From an uncultured Methanolobus sp. (GTDB lineage: Archaea > Halobacteriota > Methanosarcinia > Methanosarcinales > Methanosarcinaceae): DNA of 64,000 bases. A model generated the notes under the pieces. That model did not search any database. It saw only the letters and a list, made by a program, of their open reading frames with translations, and had not been told where the DNA came from. The DNA is taken from NCBI RefSeq assembly GCF_963665675.1, contig NZ_OY762426.1, positions 3,038,001 through 3,102,000 on the forward strand. The letters are read 5' to 3'. Positions 51,305 to 59,200 of this stretch are shown piece after piece. Numbering within the stretch: the stretch's first letter is position 1; the number at the start of each line of letters is the position of its first letter. Made by a program: the position numbers and the translations under genes.

Positions 51305-51964
51305 ATGTCTGTCACTGAAAACATAAGCTTGATCCTGAAAGAACTTGGGAACACAAAGTTAATCTGTGTTACAAAAACCGTTGACACTGAAAGAATAAAT
51401 GAAGCTATCAAAGCGGGTGCAACCATAATAGGTGAGAATAGGGTCCAGGAGTTCGAAGAAAAAGCTGACAGCTTACTTCCATGTGAAAAACACATGATAG
51501 GACATTTGCAGACGAATAAGGTGAAAAAGGCCGTAGAGTATTTTGATGTGATCCAGTCTGTGGATTCCCTGAAAGTAGCTCAGGAAATCAACAAGAGAGC
51601 TGGAGATGCCGGCAAGGTTCAGGAAATCTATCTTCAGGTAAACATTGGTAATGAGCCGCAGAAATATGGTTTTAAACGTGATGACCTCAGGCAGGAAATT
51701 GATGAAATCTCATTACTAAAAAATATTCATGTTACCGGAATGATGTGCATTCCACCTTATGTTCCTCCTGAGCAGGCACGTTCTTATTTTAAGAAAACAA
51801 AGGCACTTTTTGATGAGCTAAAGGTGGAAACACAAGAGAAGTCTGACAATATTGAACTGAAAGAACTTTCCATGGGAATGTCCGGTGACTACATGGTTGC
51901 TATAGAAGAAGGAGCCACAATGGTCCGCATAGGTTCAGCCATTTTTGGTAAGAGAAATTATTGA
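51305..51964 (+). CDS. YggS-type pyridoxal phosphate homeostasis protein
   Basis: 219-residue PLP-binding TIM-barrel protein of the YggS/PROSC family. The PLP lysine is Lys24 in LICVTKTV. GENRVQEFEEK, HMIGHLQTNKVKKAV, IQSVDS, IYLQVNIGNEPQKYGF and ELSMGMSGDYMVAIEEGATMVRIGSAIFG are the family blocks, all present in order. It buffers free pyridoxal phosphate and affects amino acid balance; not an enzyme in the usual sense. A single gene with about 170 bases of AT-rich upstream sequence. Confidence 0.95.
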   Translation: MSVTENISLILKELGNTKLICVTKTVDTERINEAIKAGATIIGENRVQEFEEKADSLLPCEKHMIGHLQTNKVKKAVEYFDVIQSVDSLKVAQEINKRAGDAGKVQEIYLQVNIGNEPQKYGFKRDDLRQEIDEISLLKNIHVTGMMCIPPYVPPEQARSYFKKTKALFDELKVETQEKSDNIELKELSMGMSGDYMVAIEEGATMVRIGSAIFGKRNY

Positions 51965-52097
51965 GCCTTAAAAACCCAGAATTTCTTCTGTTCTAATTAT
52001 TTTAACAAACTTTTTATAGTGAGCTACTAAATCTTGCAAAGAACTTTCTGATAAGATTGATTTATTATGAACCCAATTTCAAGGCTGGAAAAAAGGA

Positions 52098-52784
52098 ATG
52101 TTTGAATTATTTAAAAATCCGAGTGAGTTTTTCAGGAAAAAAGTCAGTGAACCTGAAGAACTGAAAAGGCCGTTTTGCATTATAGTAAGCCTCTGGCTTG
52201 CCAGAATGTTCATGCTTTCTACGATATTAGTACTATTAATGACAAATTCTTCATCGAAGTTCTCAACGGAATTCACTCCTATTACTTCTGACATGTACGT
52301 GTTTTTTTTAGTTATCCTGTTAATGGTTTTAATTTTCTCTTTTATTGGAACCCTTTTTTTGTGGATAACCACCGCTGGTGTTTTCTATCTATTCTCTGCT
52401 TTATTCCGTGGAAAAGGTAGCTTTAAAAGAGTACTTGCGTTCACGTCATATGGTTTTATCCCATACATTATAGATATTATCACCAGTCCTCTATATTTTT
52501 GGGTAATAATCCAAAAAGTAGATTTTTTCTCTATGATAGAAACCCTTGATCAAAACGGGGACATTAGTGTTTTTATAAATGAACTATTATACGCAAACTT
52601 GCCTTTAAACATTATAAGCACTCTCTTTTCAATATTACTATTTATTCTGGCCTTATATATCTGGATAAATGGAATAAAATATGGAAGAAACCTGTCAACA
52701 AAAAAGGCAATACTTACAGTTGGAATCCCTGCAGTATTATATGTAATTTATAAAATATTTATGCTCATGCTTTATTTTATCTGA
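52098..52784 (+). CDS. YIP1-family membrane protein
   Basis: 228 residues. A short cytoplasmic N-terminal part with the family opening (ELFKNPSEFFRKKVSEPEELKRPF) is followed by five predicted membrane helices (about 30-55, 72-110, 115-150, 165-195 and 200-228). The FSALFRGKGSFKRVLAFTSYGFIPYI segment is typical of YIP1 domains in archaea. Function in prokaryotes is unknown. AAAAAGGA is directly before the ATG, with very short spacing. No close partner gene; the next gene is convergent. Confidence 0.82.
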   Translation: MFELFKNPSEFFRKKVSEPEELKRPFCIIVSLWLARMFMLSTILVLLMTNSSSKFSTEFTPITSDMYVFFLVILLMVLIFSFIGTLFLWITTAGVFYLFSALFRGKGSFKRVLAFTSYGFIPYIIDIITSPLYFWVIIQKVDFFSMIETLDQNGDISVFINELLYANLPLNIISTLFSILLFILALYIWINGIKYGRNLSTKKAILTVGIPAVLYVIYKIFMLMLYFI

Positions 52785-52814
52785 CTAACTGTTCAAGCAA
52801 GAACTCAATATCTT

Positions 52815-53603
52815 TTAGACATGAGTGATAGGTTTTGCATTTTTCAGATAATAGTCGTATAGTTCCTTGCCCCATTGTCTTCCCTGAGGACTCAGGCAAA
52901 GCATCTGTTTATTGCTGAAATCACCATTATTGAACAAGAGTCTCAAAAGAAAACCTGCGTCAGTTACAGTAAGAGATGAAATTCCTACTTTTTGTTCGTG
53001 TAAGTAGAATTTGATATTATCATAAGCAATAAAATGCCTGAATTCATCGGACCATCCTTCCAGTAATTTGTCTACGAGACCCCTGGTGAAAATAATTTCA
53101 ACATTGATATTTTTGTCTGCAAGCTGTTTCAGAATCGATGGACAGGCAGGGTGCATGAAAGTAAATACAAAGTAGACTGCTTTTGATGCTAATGCAACCT
53201 TGAGGTAATCTGAATTCATTTCATGGGTGTTAACGATATTTGGCTCAATGATATGACTACCTTTTATGCTACTGATTCTTTTCAGAAATTCTTTAGGAAT
53301 CGAATCTGTGTTATGAGTACTAAGATAATGATTGTGTTTACAAAGTGTCTCAATGGTATCCAGAAATGGTTTCATCTCATCGACCACTATTTTGCCAATA
53401 GTCGTGAGTCCATAAACGTCACCTGAGTGATAAATAAGAGAATGGTCTTTAAGAATTCGCATTTGAGGAAGCAGTGCCGGGCGGTTGGTATCCAGTTCCT
53501 TTAGGAGATTTTTCATTTCCTGTGGCTCATCTTTTAACATCAGAAGTACGCGTTTCCTTTTATCTGAAGCAAATATAACGTCTACAAGGTGCTTTTTTTT
53601 CAA
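52815..53603 (-). CDS. Winged-helix regulator with FilR1-type sensor domain
   Basis: 262-residue methanogen-type transcription regulator. The N-terminal ArsR-like winged helix (about 8-80) includes KRKRVLLMLKDEPQEMKNLLKELDTNRPALLPQMRILKDHSLI, then a helical linker. The C-terminal FilR1_middle (formerly DUF1724) domain (about 125-255) has TFMHPACPSILKQLADKNINVEIIFTRG and LTVTDAGFLLRLLFNNGDFSNKQMLCLSPQGRQWGKELYDYY, a highly recognisable block in Methanosarcinales. Members control methanogenesis and other genes. Its target is unknown here; it may autoregulate through the AT-rich 229-base upstream region. Confidence 0.9.
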   Translation of the reverse strand: MKKKHLVDVIFASDKRKRVLLMLKDEPQEMKNLLKELDTNRPALLPQMRILKDHSLIYHSGDVYGLTTIGKIVVDEMKPFLDTIETLCKHNHYLSTHNTDSIPKEFLKRISSIKGSHIIEPNIVNTHEMNSDYLKVALASKAVYFVFTFMHPACPSILKQLADKNINVEIIFTRGLVDKLLEGWSDEFRHFIAYDNIKFYLHEQKVGISSLTVTDAGFLLRLLFNNGDFSNKQMLCLSPQGRQWGKELYDYYLKNAKPITHV

Positions 53604-53832
53604 GATTCAACCCCCGGAATAAATGAAATAAACATCCTACCTTTAATGCGAAATTAAATTCAATAAATCGTTAAATTTATATTCATTTTCCTAAACATAT
53701 AGGCAAACTCATTCATAAGCTTTTATATTTGAACTTAAGCTTCATAGCGTTTTTTGAGATTATTGTATAAATTAATTAGTAAGTATGATCTGCAACAGAT
53801 CACTTAGAAAATTTATAGAATTTTAGCCCGGA

Positions 53833-54258
53833 TCAGATACTAAATTCTTGCATGAAAATTCTATTTTCTGAAATTGAGATAGATGGTTCATTCCATGGAT
53901 GGTAATCAATGATAAGGGAAACGGAAGAATTGTCATTGAGAGTGCTTTCAACACGGCAGCCACATTCTTCATCAATAAAAAAGGTTTTCATAACAAGAAT
54001 TGGAGGTTTAGGTTTTTTCAGGACTTCACCAGGTCCAAGGCAATAATCATTCTTGTGTATTGAATTATTTAGTGGATCAAATATCTGGATTGTAACTTTA
54101 TGACTTACGGTGTCTGTATTCCTTATTTCATAAAATGGTGTGGGTGCGCCTACAACTAAAAATGGCAATATTACATACATAAGTAGGAATGACAACAAGA
54201 GTCCACCTGCGATCTTATATATCGTTTTCACATTTTCACCCAGCTTTCTACAAAACAA
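53833..54258 (-). CDS. Membrane-anchored small exported protein
   Basis: 141 residues. One N-terminal hydrophobic helix (about 11-36, IYKIAGGLLLSFLLMYVILPFLVV), then a beta-rich outside domain with NTDTVSHKVTIQIFDPLNNSI, an Ig-like strand pattern, and two adjacent cysteines in EECGCRVE. No family recognised. Ends in an acidic/hydrophobic tail without a sorting signal. Stands alone between the FilR1 regulator and the pentapeptide protein. Confidence 0.65.
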   Translation of the reverse strand: MFCRKLGENVKTIYKIAGGLLLSFLLMYVILPFLVVGAPTPFYEIRNTDTVSHKVTIQIFDPLNNSIHKNDYCLGPGEVLKKPKPPILVMKTFFIDEECGCRVESTLNDNSSVSLIIDYHPWNEPSISISENRIFMQEFSI

Positions 54259-54339
54259 CCCGGACTTGCAAATGGAGTTTTGAAGAAGGAATTGTCAGGA
54301 TACAATTTCTTTCATATTATAACTAATAATTATATATAA

Positions 54340-54858
54340 TTACTCTATCTCAATATCATATACATTTAGAAGAGAAATAACTTCAGGAATGGAAAACTTT
54401 GTCTTTTTGAGGAAATTGTTATTAGGGTCAATTGAATAATTGCTTGCATTCCTGAAAGAGGCACGACTCAGGTTTGTATTTCTGAAAAGACTGTTTGTAA
54501 GATTGGAACCTTCAAAATTTGTATTTTTAAGACTGGTATTTACAAAATCACAATCATATACCTGACAATTGATAAAATCAGTATTTTCCAGGTCCATGTC
54601 TGAAAATATACAATATGAAAGGTAACAATTCTCAAATCCAATACTGAATATGAAGTCATTACATTTTGAAAAATCGAGACCTACAATTTTGCAGTTCGTA
54701 AATTTTACATCCTGTAACCTGCAATTGTTCATATCAACATTTGACAGTTTACAGTTGTTAAAAACGCAATCGATAAATTTCGTATTCCTGAATGATATTT
54801 CTGCAAAATCTATCTCTTTAAATTCTTCTTCTTCGAATTCTTCATCCTGATATTCCAT
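54340..54858 (-). CDS. Pentapeptide-repeat protein of the Qnr/McbG-like group
   Basis: 172 residues. About 20 pentapeptide units of the A(D/N)LXX type run from residue about 18 to 140 (for example FRNTKFIDCVFNNCKLSNVDM and LKNTNFEGSNLTNSLFRNTNL), forming a right-handed square helix. The C-terminus (NYSIDPNNNFLKKTKFSIPEVISLL) matches the closing module of Qnr/McbG proteins, which mimic DNA and protect gyrase. Because methanogens of this group have DNA gyrase, a topoisomerase-shielding role is possible, but not proven. Many phenylalanines and cysteines sit at the core positions. It lies alone between small membrane-protein genes. Confidence 0.82.
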   Translation of the reverse strand: MEYQDEEFEEEEFKEIDFAEISFRNTKFIDCVFNNCKLSNVDMNNCRLQDVKFTNCKIVGLDFSKCNDFIFSIGFENCYLSYCIFSDMDLENTDFINCQVYDCDFVNTSLKNTNFEGSNLTNSLFRNTNLSRASFRNASNYSIDPNNNFLKKTKFSIPEVISLLNVYDIEIE

Positions 54859-54927
54859 GGTTTATTAGAGGATATGCCAAGCTATAAAGAATCTTCTAAA
54901 AAGACAACAAGGAGATTAGCTGGAAAA

Positions 54928-55284
54928 TCAGATTAATGCAAATATCATTAATCCGGTGAGAAATGATGCAATATTGCATGTAAATGATATAGCTAAAGCT
55001 CTTTGAATGCCTATCTTCAGAAGAAAATAATAGGTCACAGCTTCAACCAAAAAGACTGATATTTCACCAAACACAACAAGAATAGTGTACGAATCAATGA
55101 ACTGTGGTAATAAAAACCATAGATATGGAAGTGTTGAAAATGAAGAAAAAATACCTGCAAACAAAAGAAGAGCATTGTTGATATCATCAATTTTGAAGTA
55201 AATTCTTACTATCAGAAAAAGAACCGATGTCTCTATTATTATCGTAAGGACAAGTGAAAGCAGGAATCTATATTCGTATAACAT
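54928..55284 (-). CDS. Four-helix membrane protein
   Basis: 118 residues, almost entirely hydrophobic, with four predicted helices (about 8-27, 36-57, 65-90 and 95-118). EISVFLVEAVTYYFLLKIGIQRALAISFTCNIASFLTGL is the best-defined stretch, with Glu residues inside helices. No family recognised. It starts 33 bases after the stop of the exported protein gene at 55318, so the two likely form an operon. Confidence 0.65.
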   Translation of the reverse strand: MLYEYRFLLSLVLTIIIETSVLFLIVRIYFKIDDINNALLLFAGIFSSFSTLPYLWFLLPQFIDSYTILVVFGEISVFLVEAVTYYFLLKIGIQRALAISFTCNIASFLTGLMIFALI

Positions 55285-55317
55285 TTCACATACAGGTTAT
55301 TCGCTGGTCAAATTATA

Positions 55318-56022
55318 TTAGCAATCATTCCCAAACAATTTTTTGAAGAAACATAATATAGAGTTTATACCCGATCTGTTTTCTGCCGGTTCGGAGGTCA
55401 GCGTTTCATTAATCTCATTACCGCCCTTTAATTCAGTATCATACTCATTCGAACTATTATTACTTTTCACTTTTGTTTTAGACGCATTGATGACTGATCT
55501 CATGTCAGGTATTACAGGTTTATCGTAGTTTTCCTCTTTATCGACAGTTGATCCATATGATGATACTTTTCTTTCTTCATAGAGTATCAGTGCCGTATCA
55601 TTAAACCCTGCCACTGAATAATGTCTTTCTTCTCTGGTCAATGGGTTTGCAATTATCACATAACCCCATTCCACATTAAAATCAAAAGTATAAGGCAATA
55701 TGTTGGGATCTGCCTCAAAATCAATATTATCCAGTCCCCTGCTATCAAAATAATCTTTTTCAATAGCATAGACCGTAAGCTTATTGGCTTTATAGAATTG
55801 CGTAAGGCATTCACTGGAATTAATAATATATGGATTCTCACACTGGATGACCGGACCGGTTATGTACCCCACAAAAACAACATCTGTATAATTATTAATA
55901 TTTGATATGCTCACACATCTCTCATAAGATTTCATTCCCGGCGGTATGACATCAGCGTTAGCAGGTGTTATCAACATTAATAATAAGATTATAGATATGA
56001 AAATAATACTTCTGAATTTCAT
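55318..56022 (-). CDS. Secreted protein of unknown function
   Basis: 234 residues. Signal peptide (1-23, FISIILLLMLITPANA). The mature part contains an N-terminal domain of about 150 residues (DVIPPGMKSYERCVSISNINNYTDVVFVGYITGPV, YAIEKDYFDSRGLDNI) that looks like one folded beta-rich unit with several Cys. It is followed by a low-complexity Ser/Asn/Glu linker and a hydrophobic, Cys-containing end (GINSILCFFKKLFGNDC). Probably co-transcribed with the four-helix protein downstream, and possibly forms a membrane-surface complex with it. Confidence 0.65.
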   Translation of the reverse strand: MKFRSIIFISIILLLMLITPANADVIPPGMKSYERCVSISNINNYTDVVFVGYITGPVIQCENPYIINSSECLTQFYKANKLTVYAIEKDYFDSRGLDNIDFEADPNILPYTFDFNVEWGYVIIANPLTREERHYSVAGFNDTALILYEERKVSSYGSTVDKEENYDKPVIPDMRSVINASKTKVKSNNSSNEYDTELKGGNEINETLTSEPAENRSGINSILCFFKKLFGNDC

Positions 56023-56231
56023 GTTTTTTCTTTTTCCCCGTAAATATCTACATCCTTAACTTATAATAAGTATTTTGGTTATAATGTTATTTTTTAATTG
56101 GTTTTTTAAGTACTGTATTTACAATACTCATTAATTTGTAATAAAAAAGGGGGCAATTGAACCTGTAAATGATGGATATGCAGAAACTACTGAGCACAAT
56201 GCAAGTGATCGACAACATTGTGAGGAAAATC

Positions 56232-56253
56232 AAAGAGCAGAAAACTGCTCTTT
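56232..56253 (-). terminator. Terminator of the giant PKD protein gene
   Basis: AAAGAGCAG-TTTT-CTGCTCTTT on the minus strand is a perfect 9-bp hairpin, starting 10 bases after the stop codon, followed by GATTTTCC. Confidence 0.75.
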
Positions 56254-56263
56254 CTTATTCCAA

Positions 56264-59200
56264 TTAGTCTTTTCTTCTCAAAAAAGTTGCAAGTGAAATA
56301 AACACAAAACCCGTAAGAGCAGTGAATCCGGGAATCCCAGATGTTTCATCTTCCTTAACAGGTTCTGATTCTTCTTCAACTATTGATGCAGATGCAGGAA
56401 CCTGTTCAGTGACTTCACTTATTTCATCTCCCACAACTTCAAAGATTGAGAATCCCGGAGTTTCAGCATAGAAGTAGACGTACTCTCCTTCTTCCCTTTC
56501 CTGATATGTTGGCAGGTCATTCCACTGGTCACTGTTATACCTGCTCATGCGGATAGTGGAAATATCGATGTTGTTCTGCTCTATCCACTCTTTGACAACC
56601 TTGAAATGTATCTTGACATTGCCGGCACTATCTGATGATATAGTACCCTCACCTCCAACATCAATACTCAATGTCTGGTAAGACTTGCCGGAAGGAGATG
56701 GTACATCATCGGGATTGCCTGAAAGTACCTGAACCTTCGCAACCACAAGACCTTTGTCCTCCTTTGCATCGAAGCTGATTCCAATAACAGGAGTTCCACT
56801 ACCAGAGAAATCATATTTAACTTCGGAACCACCAGTGACGCGCTTGACAGATGAAGCAGACTGCGACACGATCTTTGGATCCTGTCCCTGACTGACCGAA
56901 GCACGGGTTCCTGAACTGCCAGAGTCAGTTGAATCTGTGCTGGCAACACTCACATTGATATAACTGGTCACCACGCTGACATTACTACCTGCTGCATTTG
57001 TAGCATTCAATGTAACATTGTAGCTGCCTGCTGTGGTATAGCTGTGCGTCGGATTCTGTGAAGTGGAATTACTTCCGTCACCGAAGTCCCAGAGCCAGGA
57101 TGTCGGTGTGTTGTTGGAGAGATCAATGAAAGTTACTGACAACGGAGCAGTTCCTGAAGTTATAGATGCATTGAAGTTTGCAACGGGAGTAATATATGCA
57201 GCAATGCAGGATGTCATTGTTGTAATATTGCTACCGGCAAGATTTGTCGCATTCAGGCTGACGTTGTAGGTTCCTGCTGACATGTAAGTGTGCGTCGGGT
57301 TCTGAGCAGTCGAAGTGTTTCCATCACCGAAATTCCATGTCCAGTTTGTTGGCATATAGGTAGACATATCTGTGAAATTCACTGTTAACGGAGCAGCACC
57401 TTCAGCAACGTTTGCACTGAAATCAGCGACAGGTGTTGTATACACAGTGATATAAGAGAATTGTGTACTTACATTACTACCGCCGATGTTTGTTGTATTC
57501 AAACTAACGTTGTAAATTCCAGCTGATGAATAAATGTGTGTGGGGTTCTGGTCGGTTGAAGTGTTACCATCTCCGAAATTCCACAGCCATTCTGTTGGAG
57601 AATTTAATGAAAGATCAGTGAAATTAACAGATATTGGAACCGCACCTTCAGTGGTGTTAGCACTGAAATTCACAACAGGCGTTGCAGCGGTAGCGATGTA
57701 AGAGATCTGAGTGCTCACATTGCTGCCTGCAAGATTTGTTGCATTCAAACTGACGTTGTAGGTTCCTGCTGACACGTAAATATGTGTTGGATTCTGGTCG
57801 GTTGAAGTATTACCATCTCCGAAATCCCAGGACCAGGATGTAGGACTATTCAATGACATGTCAGTAAAGTTAACAGACAAAGGAGTTGCTCCTTCAGTAA
57901 CGTTTGCACTGAAATTAGCAACCGGTATAAAAGCAGTAGTAATGTAAGAGAGTTGAGTGCTCACATTGCTGCCGCCCAGATTTGTTGCATTCAGGCTGAC
58001 ATTATAGGCTCCTGCAGATACATAGACATGTGTTGGGTTCTGGTCGGTTGAAGTATTACCATCACCAAAGTCCCATAACCATGAGGTTGAACGATTAGAC
58101 GACAAATCAGTGAAGTTAACAGTTAGAGGTGCCATACCTGAAGTCACATTAGCCGTGAAATTTGCAGCCGGAACAAAAGATGTGAGATTGAATGTCACAT
58201 TGTTCTCTGTAGAATTGACAACAGAATCATTGGCATACACTTTGAACACGGCTTCACTGATATCATCAATAGGTATTGTGAACTCATAATTGGTTACATT
58301 CAACATGTCTGTGATCTGTCCCCATGTTCCGTTGAAATACCAGAGATCATACACAATGGAATCGTTCTCCTGGTCAGTGGACTCTCCCCAGCTTACATTT
58401 ATCGTGCTGCCTCTTTCAACGGTGTCGTTTGCAAGTGGGTTTGTGAAATTCCCTGGCATGCTCGGTGCATCATTAATTGAATTGATGTTCACTGTAATAG
58501 TAGCTGTGAGCTGTGGAGCGGTTTCGTTTGGCATTCCACCGTATTCCACAAGATAATAGTAAACATCATTCGCATTAGACAGGTCATTCCACATCTTGTT
58601 ATCAGCTCCAAGGATTTGAGCATAATCCTCTCCACTTCCGTAGTCATTGGGTTCGCCTTCATTCCAGTTGCTGTAGAATCCTGACACGGTAGTACTGTTA
58701 TTCTGGAAATAGAACAGGGTTCCTTCCCCAGTTACGTTTTCAGGGCCTGTGACCCATCTCCATTCTCCCTCGACTAAAACATCGTTTGCCCCCATCCATG
58801 CATTGTCAGGTGCTTTTGATTCGAGAAATGCACTTTCTTCTGCTGTAAGGATCGTTGCAAGATATCCCTGCATACCGGAAAGGCTCCTTTCTTCAGCCGC
58901 AACTTTTGCATCGGTCCAGGTAATCGGAGTTTCACCTACATAGATACTTTCGTAATAGTGGTCAGTAGACTCAAGGTAGACGGAATTAGATCCCATTACA
59001 AAGGTAATGTTCCTGTCGGATGTGTCAGGATCATCTTCAATGTTCTCATACCTGACATTCCTGAGGGCTTCCTGATAAACTGCGGCATTTGCGCTACCTG
59101 AAAGGGACAGGATACCGGTTAGTGAATCAAAACTTCCATTGATTCTGCTAGTGTTAGTGAAACGGAGGAAGTCTTCATTTTCCACATAACCGTCGCCAAT

